The translations under genes were made by a program, and so were the position numbers. A model generated the notes under the pieces. It was given only the letters and a program-made list of their open reading frames with translations, ran no database searches and had not been told where the DNA came from. From Sphingobacterium spiritivorum (GTDB lineage: Bacteria; Bacteroidota; Bacteroidia; Sphingobacteriales; Sphingobacteriaceae): 64,000 nt of DNA. The first letter of the stretch is position 1. Each line of letters starts with the position of its first letter. The stretch covers positions 3,472,001-3,536,000 of the forward strand of contig NZ_CP068083.1 in NCBI RefSeq assembly GCF_016725325.1, written 5' to 3'. Shown piece after piece: positions 18,604 to 28,221 of the stretch.

Positions 18604-18963
18604 ATGAAAACAAAGGAATCAACGATTATAGAGAAAATTTGTCCCTTAGAATTTGCTGTCAATGCTATCAGCGGTAAATGGAAAATTCCTATTGTATGGC
18701 AGATTAATGAAGGTAAAAAAAGGCCAAGTGAATTTTTACGTGGTATTGGGACGGTTGACCGGCGGGTTTTGAACCAACAATTGAAAGAAATGGAGCAATC
18801 GGGAATACTGACGAAAGAGCAGTTTGCGGAATTGCCTCCCCGTGTAGAATATTCGCTTACACCAATCGGTGAAAAATTAGTAGAAGCCTTATGGTTGCTG
18901 AATGACTGGGGGAAAGTATTGCTTGATAGAGAAAAACCAACTGCAGAGATTGATAACCATTAA
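18604..18963 (+). CDS. HxlR-family winged-helix transcriptional regulator
   Basis: A protein of 119 residues with the complete HxlR domain. Visible are the N-terminal CPLEFAVNAISGKWKIPIVW with conserved Cys13, the recognition region PSEFLRGIGTVDRRVLNQQLKEM and the wing PPRVEYSLTPIGEKL. HxlR proteins sense thiol-reactive or electrophilic stress through the N-terminal cysteine in several cases. It is divergent from the redoxin/alkylation-repair pair; the shared 95-base region is the likely operator. The start at 18604 follows a T-rich tract and gives the usual length. Confidence 0.92.
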   Translation: MKTKESTIIEKICPLEFAVNAISGKWKIPIVWQINEGKKRPSEFLRGIGTVDRRVLNQQLKEMEQSGILTKEQFAELPPRVEYSLTPIGEKLVEALWLLNDWGKVLLDREKPTAEIDNH

Positions 18964-19190
18964 TTTAATACCCAATTAAGAAGTATTTTTTTTTCCAAAT
19001 TACCTTTTAGGGCTATGCTGTACACCGGACTTCTCCGTTTGTATAAAATCTGTAATTCCCGCTCTTTACTTATAGCCTTATTTTAATATTTTCTTATTAA
19101 GATTGTTTGTGAATTGTAAATAAATTGAAACAATTCCATTTTGTATTTGTAATTTATATACCAAATACCAATTAACATAACTACCGTACA

Positions 19191-20366
19191 ATGAAGAAAC
19201 ATCTATTTTTTCATATGAAAATGCATGTCTTATGTGCTTTCTTCTTGGTTTTAATAATTAATGCACTCTCTGTGCGTGTAATATATGCTCAGGTTCCCGA
19301 CAGTACATGGGGAAAAGATTTTGAAAATTACCCCAAATTTCAGTTTAAAGGATTGTTTCAGGCCAGGTTCACCACGAGTCTCAATAAAGATGTAGACGTA
19401 GGAGGCTTACATCATGCAGATCACTCCGGTACAGACAACACATTTGCATTGAAATATATGCGTGCGCAGGTCCAGGCCAAGATCAGTAAACGTACTGAAG
19501 TTGTTGCTTTAGTAAATCTGGCAGACTTTAAGTCTGATCCGAAGACAAAAGTACTGGAAAATGCATACCTCAAATACACCTTTAGTCCCAAAATAGCATT
19601 GACGGTAGGGCAGTTCAGACCCTGGTTTGGAATAGAAGAAACATATCCTGTAGATATTATCAAATCATTAGACTGGTCCAATCAGTATTTTGAATTTGGT
19701 AAAAACGGCTGGACAAGTTTTCAGCTTGGTGCTTCGGTAGGCGGTACCTTACATTTTGGAACTATGCCTTTCCAGTATGCCTTATCCGTTGTCAACGGTA
19801 ATGGTAAAAATCAGATTTCTGATAATAACAACGGAAAACAATACCTGTCCAGAATGGTATTCGGGTTATCCCGTAAATATGGGGTCAATCTGGGTGTAAA
19901 CGGTGGAGTCGGAGATGCTTTCCATAAAACTGTATATGCGCTGGGGGCTGATATGACCAGTAACATCGCTCTTTCTTCCCGCTGGTTTTTGGATATGCAG
20001 GTAGAGGCCAAACAAGCCGTCAATCACAACCTGTATTTTGCATTAGGGGAAGATGTACGTTCTCCTGATATCAATGATTATCAGATGCGGGGTATCTATT
20101 TTCTGCCAAATCTGCGGTATGAAATCAAACATAAGAATCTGAGTGCAATAGAAGTATCCTGTCGTTATGAATACCTGGATGTCAATTTCAAAAAGGATAA
20201 AAATCCGAGAGAAACCATTACGCCTATGTTTGGTCTGGAATTTCTTAAAAATTACGGTGCACGGATTCAGGTGGGTATGCAGATAGACTGCTATAAGCAC
20301 CAGATCGAAAATACGACTACATACAATGGGAACCTGTTTATTTTGCAGGTACAAAGCAGACTTTAA
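19191..20366 (+). CDS. Porin of the phosphate-selective (OprP/OprO-like) type
   Basis: A protein of 391 residues with a Sec signal peptide (cleavage after VIYAQ region, about residue 34) and an outer-membrane beta-barrel pattern of alternating residues. Typical stretches are FKGLFQARFTTS near residue 55, TFALKYMRAQVQAKIS, LTVGQFRPWFGIEETYP and a final strand GNLFILQVQSRL ending in Leu. These match the porin_O/P family used for anions. It is the first gene of an operon with a dicarboxylate carrier and succinate dehydrogenase, 23 bases from the carrier, so it likely admits dicarboxylates into the periplasm. The substrate is inferred from context. Confidence 0.85.
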   Translation: MKKHLFFHMKMHVLCAFFLVLIINALSVRVIYAQVPDSTWGKDFENYPKFQFKGLFQARFTTSLNKDVDVGGLHHADHSGTDNTFALKYMRAQVQAKISKRTEVVALVNLADFKSDPKTKVLENAYLKYTFSPKIALTVGQFRPWFGIEETYPVDIIKSLDWSNQYFEFGKNGWTSFQLGASVGGTLHFGTMPFQYALSVVNGNGKNQISDNNNGKQYLSRMVFGLSRKYGVNLGVNGGVGDAFHKTVYALGADMTSNIALSSRWFLDMQVEAKQAVNHNLYFALGEDVRSPDINDYQMRGIYFLPNLRYEIKHKNLSAIEVSCRYEYLDVNFKKDKNPRETITPMFGLEFLKNYGARIQVGMQIDCYKHQIENTTTYNGNLFILQVQSRL

Positions 20367-20389
20367 AAAACTAAACTATACGGAATCAT

Positions 20390-21820
20390 ATGAAGGAGAT
20401 TAACATTAAGAATGTATGTATTACATTTATTGTTGCGATCATTATCTGGTTTATACCTATACCCAAAGGTGTCACTCCGGAAGCATGGCATTTGTTTGCC
20501 ATATTTGCAGCCACTATTCTGGGTATTATTCTGAAAGCAGCTCCTATGGGAACCATGTGTATGATGGCCATTGGTTTTACAGCATTAACACAAGTACTTG
20601 CCCCTGGTAATGCCAGTGCATCGATTGTCAAAGCACTCAGCGGCTTTGGAGATAAGGTGATCTGGCTGATCGGAATTTCATTCTTTATTGCACGTGGATT
20701 TATCAAGACAGGTCTCGGCAATCGCATTGCCTTTCTGTTTATCAAAGTATTTGGAAAGAGTTCTTTGGGACTCGCTTATGGATTAGGCCTGGCTGATGTC
20801 TGTCTTGCTCCTGCGATCCCCAGTAATACCGCGAGAGGCGGAGGGATTATCTATCCGATTATGAAGTCTATGGCAATTAGTTTTGGCTCTCTGCCTGATG
20901 ATCCGAAAACTCACCGCAAGCTTGGGGCTTTTCTTACGCTGAATAGCTATTATATGAACCTTATCGCTTCCTCCATGTTCCTCACGGGTACTGCTAGTAA
21001 TCCGATGTGTCAGAAGTTTGCGGCAAATCTAGGTATTGATATCACCTGGATGTCCTGGGCGATTGCGGGTTTTGTACCCGGAGCGGTTGCTTTTTTTATT
21101 GTACCTCTGGTACTATACAAATTATTTCCGCCAGAACTTAAGAAAACCGGAGATGCCCCGAAAATGGCATCAGAAAAACTGAAGGAAATGGGACCCGTAA
21201 AGAAAAATGAATGGCTGATGTTATTGGCCTTCTTTATCCTGCTGGTTCTTTGGATTTTCGGAGGTTCACTGTCTATTGATGCGACTACAACAGCTTTTGT
21301 CGGTCTCACACTGTTGCTATTGACCTCGGTGCTGACCTGGGAAGATGTCAAATCAGAAAAAGGAGCCTGGGATACCATTGTATGGTTTGCCGTATTGGTG
21401 ATGATGGCAAGTTCTTTAAATGAACTGGGTTTTATAGGCTGGTTCAGTGATTTGATCAAAGTACAGATCGGCGGTCTCAACTGGCTGGTCGCGTTCCCGG
21501 TTATTATACTAGTCTATTTTTTTAGTCACTATATTTTCGCCAGTGCAACAGCACATGTGGCTGCGATGTACGCAGCACTGTTAGGAGTAGGTGTGTCATT
21601 AGGGATCCCTCCGATGCTTCTGGCCATGATGCTGGGATTTATGGGGTCTATTTATGGTGTATTGACGCATTACGGACATGGTCCTGCTCCGGTATTTTTC
21701 GGAAGCGGATATGTTGAGCTTAAAGCCTGGTGGTTGAGAGGTCTGGAGATTGGGATCGTCCTCTTGATTATATATATGGCAGTAGGTGGATTGTGGATGA
21801 AAGTAATAGGTTATTATTAA
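20390..21820 (+). CDS. DASS-family sodium/dicarboxylate symporter or exchanger
   Basis: A membrane protein of 476 residues with about 12 hydrophobic segments. The DASS (SLC13, CitT/TtdT/DiT1-like) signature is visible: PAIPSNTARGGGIIYPIMKS near residue 140, the FLTGTASNPMCQKFA helical hairpin near 195-210, and a second SNT-like half near FASATAHVAAMYAALLGVG. Members carry malate, succinate, fumarate, tartrate or 2-oxoglutarate across the inner membrane. Between a porin and SdhC (gap of 13 bases) it forms a complete uptake route for an oxidisable or reducible C4 acid. Direction and co-ion are not known. Confidence 0.92.
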   Translation: MKEINIKNVCITFIVAIIIWFIPIPKGVTPEAWHLFAIFAATILGIILKAAPMGTMCMMAIGFTALTQVLAPGNASASIVKALSGFGDKVIWLIGISFFIARGFIKTGLGNRIAFLFIKVFGKSSLGLAYGLGLADVCLAPAIPSNTARGGGIIYPIMKSMAISFGSLPDDPKTHRKLGAFLTLNSYYMNLIASSMFLTGTASNPMCQKFAANLGIDITWMSWAIAGFVPGAVAFFIVPLVLYKLFPPELKKTGDAPKMASEKLKEMGPVKKNEWLMLLAFFILLVLWIFGGSLSIDATTTAFVGLTLLLLTSVLTWEDVKSEKGAWDTIVWFAVLVMMASSLNELGFIGWFSDLIKVQIGGLNWLVAFPVIILVYFFSHYIFASATAHVAAMYAALLGVGVSLGIPPMLLAMMLGFMGSIYGVLTHYGHGPAPVFFGSGYVELKAWWLRGLEIGIVLLIIYMAVGGLWMKVIGYY

Positions 21821-21833
21821 TAAATAGAAAGAT

Positions 21834-22490
21834 ATGCTGTCTACATTGTCTAAAAAAATAGTCATGTGCCTTACCGGATTATTCCTGTGTTTTTTTCTGA
21901 TTATTCACTTTCTGGGAAACCTGCAGCTATTTCTTCCTGCGGAGCAGGCAAGAGAGCAGTTTAACTGGTATTCTCATTTTCTGTCCGGTAATGCTTTGAT
22001 CAAAATAGTTTCTTATGTGCTGTATGCCAGTATACTGCTGCATATGCTGGATGCATTGGTCATCACCATCCGCAATCGTAAATCCGGAGGATCATATAGT
22101 CAGGATAAGCGGGGAAGAGCGAGTAAATGGTACAGCCGTAATATGGGTATTCTGGGAACCATCATTTTGATATTCTTGGTGATCCACTTTCAGAATTTTT
22201 GGTATGTATACAAATTCGGAACACTTCCGCTTGATAATAACGGACATAAAGATCTTTATCTTCTGGTGGTGACAACTTTCAGAGAATGGTGGTATGTATT
22301 GATATATGTCCTGTCTATGATTGCGCTATGCTATCACCTGATTCATGGGGTATACAGTTCCATCCGTACATTGGGATTATTTCATCCTAAGTATATCAAA
22401 TGGTTAAAAATAGCTGGTATTGCTTATTCTGTGATTATATGTGCAGGATTTGCACTGATGCCGGTATATGTTTATTTCACAATAGATTAG
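21834..22490 (+). CDS. sdhC: Succinate dehydrogenase/fumarate reductase cytochrome b subunit (type B, di-haem)
   Basis: A protein of 218 residues with five hydrophobic helices. Histidines H25 (FLIIHFLGN), H70 (SILLHMLDAL), H118 (FLVIHFQNFW), H168 (LCYHLIHG) and H171 provide ligands for the two b haems of the type B enzyme used in Bacteroidota. It anchors the flavoprotein and iron-sulfur subunits to the inner membrane and passes electrons to or from menaquinone. The gene lies 13 bases after the dicarboxylate carrier and 19 bases before sdhA. Confidence 0.95.
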   Translation: MLSTLSKKIVMCLTGLFLCFFLIIHFLGNLQLFLPAEQAREQFNWYSHFLSGNALIKIVSYVLYASILLHMLDALVITIRNRKSGGSYSQDKRGRASKWYSRNMGILGTIILIFLVIHFQNFWYVYKFGTLPLDNNGHKDLYLLVVTTFREWWYVLIYVLSMIALCYHLIHGVYSSIRTLGLFHPKYIKWLKIAGIAYSVIICAGFALMPVYVYFTID

Positions 22491-22509
22491 TCTTTAACAC
22501 TTATTAGGG

Positions 22510-24426
22510 ATGAATTTAGATGCTAAAATACCTCAGGGTCCGTTAGAGGACAAATGGGAAAATTATAAAAAGACAGCTAAACTGGTCAATCCGGCCAACC
22601 GGAAGAAACTGGATGTCATTGTGATCGGAACCGGTCTTGCCGGAAGTTCTATCGCTGCTTCACTTGGAGAAATGGGTTATAATGTTAAATCTTTCTGTTT
22701 TCAGGACAGTCCGAGAAGAGCACATTCCGTAGCAGCACAAGGAGGTGTCAATGCCGCCAAAAACTATAAAAATGACGGTGACAGTGTATACCGGATGTTT
22801 GTGGATACACTCAAAGGCGGAGATTTCAGAGCACGTGAGGCCAATGTGTACCGGATGGCGGAATGTTCACTCCATCTGATTGATCAGGCAGTAGCCCAGG
22901 GTGTACCCTTCGGAAGAGAATACGGCGGCTATCTTAATAACCGGTCATTTGGCGGCGTACAGGTAAGCCGTACTTTTTATGCAAGAGGACAGACCGGCCA
23001 GCAGTTGTTATTAGGTGCTTATCAGGCACTGATGCGACAAGTTGGTAAAAAGACAGTACAGTTGTTTTCCAGACATGAAATGTTAGATCTGGTAGTGGCA
23101 GATGGTAAGGCCAGAGGCGTTATAGTGCGGAATCTGGATACCGGTGTTTTAGAACGTCATGCAGCACATGCTGTTATTCTGGCTACAGGCGGCTACGGTA
23201 AAATTTATTATCTGTCAACTCTTGCGATGGGCTGCAACGGTTCAGCCATATGGAGGGCGCACAAAAAGGGAGCGCTGATGGCGAGCCCAAGCTGGACTCA
23301 AATTCATCCTACCTCATTGCCTCAGTCGGGAGATTACCAGTCCAAACTGACACTTATGTCAGAATCCCTCCGTAATGACGGCCGTATCTGGGTGCCGACC
23401 GATACAGAAGAGCGACGTCCGGCCAATGATATCCCGGAAGAAGAAAGAGATTATTATCTGGAAAGACGCTATCCGGCATTCGGCAATCTGGCACCTCGTG
23501 ATATTTCTTCCCGTGCAGCCAAAGAACGCATTGATGCAGGATATGGCATAGGCCCACTTAAGAATGCCGTCTATCTGGATTTTGCGAAGGCGATCAAAGA
23601 ACAAGGTGTAGAAAAGATCAAAGAGAAATATGGAAATCTATTTGATATGTATCGTAAGATAACCGGATATGATGCGTACAAAGAGCCCATGATGATATCC
23701 CCGTCGGCACACTTTTCTATGGGAGGATTGTGGGTGGATTACGAATTGATGACCACTATTCCTGGCTTGTTTGCATTGGGAGAAGCGAATTTTGCAGATC
23801 ATGGAGCGAACCGTTTGGGCGCAAATTCGTTGTTACAGGCTTCTGTTGATGGCTATTTTATTGCCCCTTATACCATCGCAAATTATCTTTCCGGAGATAT
23901 ACATACGGGTAAAATATCGACTGACTTACCTGAATTTTCAGAAGCAGAGAAAGGTGTTCAGTCTCTTTTAGACCGTCTGATCGGTAGTAAAGGAGACAGG
24001 ACTGTGGATTATTACCACAAAACCTTAGGTAAAATCCTCTATGACTATTGCGGTCTGGCAAGGAATGAGCAGGGACTGAATTATGCGATAGCCGAAATCC
24101 GGAAATTACGTAAAGAATTTTATGAGCGGGTACATGTACCGGGAAGTCTGACGACTATGAACACCGAATTGGAAAAGGCCGGAAGAGTAGCCGATTATCT
24201 GGAGATAGGGGAGCTTATGTGCTATGATGCATTGACCCGGAAGGAATCCTGCGGAGCACACTTCAGAGAAGAATATCAGACTCCTGAAGGAGAAGCCCAA
24301 CGTAATGACGAAGAGTATCAGTTTATTTCGGCATGGGGCTGGAATGGAGAAGGTGCTGATCCGATACTGAATAAAGAACCGTTGGAATTTGAAGTTTTGC
24401 AGCCTACTGTGAGGAGTTATAAATAA
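22510..24426 (+). CDS. sdhA: Succinate dehydrogenase/fumarate reductase flavoprotein subunit
   Basis: A protein of 638 residues. The FAD-binding Rossmann motif is [21 protein letters not shown] near residue 40, with the covalent-flavin His in [15 protein letters not shown] shortly after. The catalytic region carries HPTSLPQSG and a catalytic arginine region [14 protein letters not shown], and the dicarboxylate-binding stretch [16 protein letters not shown] is conserved. It interconverts succinate and fumarate with menaquinone through SdhB and SdhC. Length and order fit the Bacteroidota SdhCAB enzyme. The sequence does not tell whether the operon serves oxidation of succinate or reduction of fumarate. 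Confidence 0.96.
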   Translation: MNLDAKIPQGPLEDKWENYKKTAKLVNPANRKKLDVIVIGTGLAGSSIAASLGEMGYNVKSFCFQDSPRRAHSVAAQGGVNAAKNYKNDGDSVYRMFVDTLKGGDFRAREANVYRMAECSLHLIDQAVAQGVPFGREYGGYLNNRSFGGVQVSRTFYARGQTGQQLLLGAYQALMRQVGKKTVQLFSRHEMLDLVVADGKARGVIVRNLDTGVLERHAAHAVILATGGYGKIYYLSTLAMGCNGSAIWRAHKKGALMASPSWTQIHPTSLPQSGDYQSKLTLMSESLRNDGRIWVPTDTEERRPANDIPEEERDYYLERRYPAFGNLAPRDISSRAAKERIDAGYGIGPLKNAVYLDFAKAIKEQGVEKIKEKYGNLFDMYRKITGYDAYKEPMMISPSAHFSMGGLWVDYELMTTIPGLFALGEANFADHGANRLGANSLLQASVDGYFIAPYTIANYLSGDIHTGKISTDLPEFSEAEKGVQSLLDRLIGSKGDRTVDYYHKTLGKILYDYCGLARNEQGLNYAIAEIRKLRKEFYERVHVPGSLTTMNTELEKAGRVADYLEIGELMCYDALTRKESCGAHFREEYQTPEGEAQRNDEEYQFISAWGWNGEGADPILNKEPLEFEVLQPTVRSYK

Positions 24427-24444
24427 CCTATTAACAATCGAAAC

Positions 24445-25191
24445 ATGAAATTACATTTGAAAATATGGCGTCAGGAAGATCGTAATTCTGCAGGAAAACT
24501 GGTCGATTATGAATTGGAAAATCTTAATCCTCATATGTCTTTTCTGGAAATGCTGGATACCTTAAATGAAAAATTAATTGTAGAAAATGATCAGCCTGTA
24601 GAGTTTGATCACGATTGCAGAGAAGGGATCTGCGGACAATGTGGTATGATGATCAATGGTATTGCACATGGTCCACTGGAAAATACAACAACCTGTCAAT
24701 TACATTTAAGAACATTCAAAGATGGGGAAACTGTTTTTATAGAGCCTTTCCGGTCGCATGCCTTTCCCATCAAAAAAGATCTGAAGGTAGACCGTTCGGC
24801 ATTCGATCGTATCATATCTTCCGGTGGATTCGTATCTGTCAATACCGGACAGGCTCCAGATGCACATGCTATTCCAGTGACACATCAGTCCACAGAAGCT
24901 GCTTTTGATGCAGCAGCCTGTATAGGCTGCGGGGCTTGTGTTGCCACATGTAAAAATGGAAGCGCTGCCTTATTTACTTCTGCCAAGATTGCACATATGG
25001 CCTTATTACCACAGGGAAGGGAAGAGCGAAACGAAAGGGTTATAAATATGGTTCAACAGATGGATCAGGAGTTTTTTGGACACTGTTCCAATACGGAAGC
25101 ATGTGAGGTCGAATGCCCTCAGGGCATATCCGTCATCAATATTGCGCGTATGAACTATGAGTATAACAGAGCTTTATTTTATAAAAAATAA
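24445..25191 (+). CDS. sdhB: Succinate dehydrogenase/fumarate reductase iron-sulfur subunit
   Basis: A protein of 248 residues with all three cluster motifs. The [2Fe-2S] site is DCREGICGQCGMMING plus a later Cys in TTTCQLHL; the [4Fe-4S] site is CIGCGACVATCKNG; the [3Fe-4S]/[4Fe-4S] ligands include CSNTEACEVECPQG. It transfers electrons between SdhA and the membrane quinone site. Last gene of the five-gene unit; a strong terminator follows 42 bases later. Confidence 0.96.
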   Translation: MKLHLKIWRQEDRNSAGKLVDYELENLNPHMSFLEMLDTLNEKLIVENDQPVEFDHDCREGICGQCGMMINGIAHGPLENTTTCQLHLRTFKDGETVFIEPFRSHAFPIKKDLKVDRSAFDRIISSGGFVSVNTGQAPDAHAIPVTHQSTEAAFDAAACIGCGACVATCKNGSAALFTSAKIAHMALLPQGREERNERVINMVQQMDQEFFGHCSNTEACEVECPQGISVINIARMNYEYNRALFYKK

Positions 25192-25233
25192 GGATTGAAA
25201 GTCTTTAGTTCTCCAAATATAAGTACAAAACGA

Positions 25234-25270
25234 AACAACAAAAGCAGGTATCAAATCTGCTTTTGTTGTT
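25234..25270 (+). terminator. Terminator of the porin-carrier-SdhCAB operon
   Basis: A perfect 14-base stem, 25234-25247 with 25257-25270, and a 9-base loop. The downstream arm is T-rich. It starts 42 bases after the sdhB stop. Confidence 0.88.
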
Positions 25271-25370
25271 AGTAAATATTTGAGAGAAGCGTAAAAGATG
25301 GGGCCGGATTATTTAAAAAACACTAAATTTAAGCCTTTAACCCTAAACATTAAAATCGACCCAATCTTAC

Positions 25371-26825
25371 ATGAAAGATATCTATTCTTTTAATTGCCGT
25401 TTTCCGTATTGCATTATTATACTATCCTTAATGTTGTCTCTTTTGATGGGGCATACTAAAGTAAATGCAGCTGTTCTTGAAACTGAAGCGCCAGCTTCTG
25501 TCATTCAGGAAATACAGTCTTTAACGTTTGGATCTGTTCTCAATCAAGATAAAACGCAGTATGCAGATGGGATAGGAGGTCAATCCTGGTGGATTAAAGG
25601 TACCTTAGCCGGAGAACAGCTTCATAAAGAGCTGATACTCCAGATTCCTTCGCCACATTTCAGAGATGCATCTTTATATGTGTATTCACGAGGAAAATTA
25701 GTTCTCGTAACAGATAGCGACCATGCTGCTAAAGCGGAGTCTTTTGCCAGATATAATCAATTTCATTTTACAACGGATCAACCTGTCTATTATATCAAGA
25801 GTAACAGTACCATGTACAAGGGTATTCATGTTGTTGTTAAAGAAGAGAGTGCTTTTTTCCGTCATGAGGCTACCCATTTATTTGGAATTGGTTTGTATTA
25901 CGGACTTGCAGTTATGTCTGTCATCTTTAATTTTGTATTCTTCCTTATTTTCAAAGACAGACGGTTTATTACTTACTGTTTGTTTCAACTGATCGTATTT
26001 GCAGAGTTTTTCTACGAGGATGGTATGTTTTATTTTCTTTCGGAAGGCAAATTAGTACTGGAACATTTTGTAGTCTATTCCGTTCCTTTCTCTTCCTCTT
26101 TAGCTTGCTTATTCGCCTACTATTTTCTGGATCTTCGTAATAATTTTAAGAACTATTGGAAAGTGGTCACTCCGCTTATGACTTTGTCTTTTGTCGGGTT
26201 GATACTTTTTGTCATTTTTGAATGGAAGGGCTTTATCAGCGTAGTCAATATTGCAAGTTTTGCTGCGACTTTATTCGCAATAGGCTTAGCAATCAGGCAA
26301 TTTCGGAAGGATGTATATGCACGTTTTCTGGTACTTACATTTGGAGTTATACTTCTTGTCGGAATCGGATTTGTACTGAATACGAACTTCAATCAGGCAT
26401 GGCTGTCTTTTTTCAATATGGACACATTGAGGCTTGTAAGTGCGTTTGAAATTATAAGCATCAGTTTTGCGATTATTTTTAAAGCCCGTGCTTTACAGGA
26501 AGAAAATGAGCGCTGCCGAAATGAGATCAATATTTACCTCAATCAGTTGAATGACTTGAAGGATAATCTTTCTGTAGCGAAAGAAACAGTTGTACTGAAA
26601 GAAAATACCATTGTGTTTTTAAAAGAAAACTATCAGCTTACTGAACGTGAGATGGATGTATTGATGGGATTATGGGAAGGCTTGTCCAATCAGGAACTGG
26701 GTGAGAAATTATTTATTTCTTTAAATACCGTCAAGTATCATGTCAGTAATCTTTATATCAAACTGGATATAAAAAGCCGTACTCAGGCCCTCAAATTTAA
26801 AGAGAAAATAGGAGGTCTGGCCTGA
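25371..26825 (+). CDS. 7TM-DISM membrane sensor with C-terminal LuxR-type DNA-binding domain
   Basis: A protein of 484 residues. A signal-anchor region (about 1-34) leads to a periplasmic 7TMR-DISMED2-like beta domain (about 35-165). Seven membrane helices follow (about 170-370), then a coiled coil of about 50 residues rich in E, N and K, then a LuxR/GerE helix-turn-helix with YQLTEREMDVLMGLWEGLSN and LFISLNTVKYHVSNLYIKLD. The 7TM-DISM domain senses extracellular ligands, and this LuxR form would act on DNA from the membrane. It lies 179 bases after sdhB and is the nearest regulator of the C4-acid operon, so it may control it. The ligand is unknown. Confidence 0.9.
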   Translation: MKDIYSFNCRFPYCIIILSLMLSLLMGHTKVNAAVLETEAPASVIQEIQSLTFGSVLNQDKTQYADGIGGQSWWIKGTLAGEQLHKELILQIPSPHFRDASLYVYSRGKLVLVTDSDHAAKAESFARYNQFHFTTDQPVYYIKSNSTMYKGIHVVVKEESAFFRHEATHLFGIGLYYGLAVMSVIFNFVFFLIFKDRRFITYCLFQLIVFAEFFYEDGMFYFLSEGKLVLEHFVVYSVPFSSSLACLFAYYFLDLRNNFKNYWKVVTPLMTLSFVGLILFVIFEWKGFISVVNIASFAATLFAIGLAIRQFRKDVYARFLVLTFGVILLVGIGFVLNTNFNQAWLSFFNMDTLRLVSAFEIISISFAIIFKARALQEENERCRNEINIYLNQLNDLKDNLSVAKETVVLKENTIVFLKENYQLTEREMDVLMGLWEGLSNQELGEKLFISLNTVKYHVSNLYIKLDIKSRTQALKFKEKIGGLA

Positions 26826-27393
26826 TCGCTGATTTATGGATTTTACCATTTGAAAATAAGAAACAATAGTCCCTATTTGGGGGACTAATTTGTGTTATTT
26901 TATTAAAATATTGATTATCAATTGTTTGAAAATGTTATTATTTTCAATCCTATACTTTCGGGTGGGGATAAATTGAAAGTGTCGTTGTACTTTTACATCG
27001 TATTTAACCAACATCTTTAATGGGAGATAACTTATTAACCATCCATTTATCCTTGAATGTGCAGTCTTGGGGAAGGGCCGACCGTAATTAGTTTTCCGGA
27101 AGGTTATGTACATTTTTTGTAATTGGTTAATAAATCTCAAAAGGGAATAAATTCAATTACTACAGCAAATTGGGTTATTCCCTTTTCCTAAGATTACGGG
27201 GCAACAGCAATTGCAGGAGAATACACAACCTGTGAGGCATGAAATAACGTAGAAGTAAAAAGAAGATCGCAGCGATTGGATTTTTTTGTAATACGTCTGA
27301 AAGTGCAAATTATTAACCCAAATAAATCATCACTTCTTGTGATATCTTTTTAAGGTGGATCTTTCTGATCCACCTTGAAATTATGTTGAAAGC
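26826..27393. other. Intergenic region without a recognisable gene
   Basis: Between the LuxR regulator and murI. I see no conserved protein or RNA. Two hairpins are clear: 27139-27150 with 27175-27186 (12-base perfect stem, 24-base loop) and 27352-27361 with 27367-27376. The A/T-rich stretch 26890-26960 is unremarkable. Confidence 0.6.
27352..27376 (-). terminator. Hairpin after murI, probable terminator
   Basis: A 10-base perfect stem, 27352-27361 with 27367-27376 and a 5-base loop, starts 17 bases after the murI stop on the minus strand. It lacks a T-run on that strand, so it may work as an end-protecting hairpin instead. Confidence 0.5.
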
Positions 27394-28221
27394 TCAGACT
27401 TTTATCGTACTGGCTTTTACCGGGTGTCCAAAAAATATTTCTGCCTTTTCTTCAAATCCTGCTGCATCATCTGTAGTGAAAAATTGCAATGTAGAACCTT
27501 TCGAACAGTTTTGTTCCACCTCAGGATGTCTGTCCAGATAGTTTTTGAGGCTGTGAGCTACGATAGGTCCTTGTGAAATAATCTGAATATGAGGAGGAAC
27601 AAATTCCTTGATAACCGGAAGCAGCAAGGGGTAATGTGTACATGCTAATACTATAGTATCGATTTCTGAAGATTTAGAAAGAAGTTCGTGAATATCTTTT
27701 TCGACAAAATACCGGGCGCCTTCTGTGTCTATTTCATTATTTTCTACCAAAGGAACCCAAAAAGGACAATCGTGCTGAAAAACTTCAATTTCAGGGTAGA
27801 ATTTGTTGATTTCAATTTTATAGGATTCTGATTTTACCGTGCCGGTAGTAGCCAGTATTCCTATTTTATTTGTAGTAGTATATTCTTTTATTATTTCAGT
27901 TGTTGGCCTGATAACGCCTAATACCTTCTTGCCAGGCGGAAGGTCATGTTGCTGTATGGATCTTAATGCTTTTGCAGAGGCAGTATTGCAGGCTAAGATA
28001 ACCAGATCACAGCCCAGATCGAATAATTTAAAAACACATTCTTTTGTAAATTGATATACGGTTTCAAAAGAGCGGTTACCATATGGAATACGGGCATTAT
28101 CGCCCAGATATATATAGTCGTATTCGGGAAGTTCCTTTTTGATTTCTTTAAATACAGACAGACCTCCGTAACCGGAATCGAATACACCTATAGGACTGTT
28201 ATGAACTGTGGGATTTGACAT
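27394..28221 (-). CDS. murI: Glutamate racemase
   Basis: A protein of 275 residues of the Asp/Glu racemase fold. The opening SPIGVFDSGYGGLSVF holds the conserved Asp; the two catalytic cysteines are C78 in ILACNTASA and C194 in VLACTHYPLL. It makes D-glutamate for peptidoglycan in the cytoplasm. The start codon is fixed by the family N-terminus. Its ATG directly follows a seven-base T-tract of the terminator hairpin of the upstream GH125 gene, so it has no normal leader; see the finding on this point. Confidence 0.96.
   Translation of the reverse strand: MSNPTVHNSPIGVFDSGYGGLSVFKEIKKELPEYDYIYLGDNARIPYGNRSFETVYQFTKECVFKLFDLGCDLVILACNTASAKALRSIQQHDLPPGKKVLGVIRPTTEIIKEYTTTNKIGILATTGTVKSESYKIEINKFYPEIEVFQHDCPFWVPLVENNEIDTEGARYFVEKDIHELLSKSSEIDTIVLACTHYPLLLPVIKEFVPPHIQIISQGPIVAHSLKNYLDRHPEVEQNCSKGSTLQFFTTDDAAGFEEKAEIFFGHPVKASTIKV

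Noticed and set aside
26895..27140. 81-codon frame on the minus strand in the gap upstream of murI's terminator
   Set aside because: No family resemblance, no upstream start context, and low-complexity sequence. Left as intergenic.
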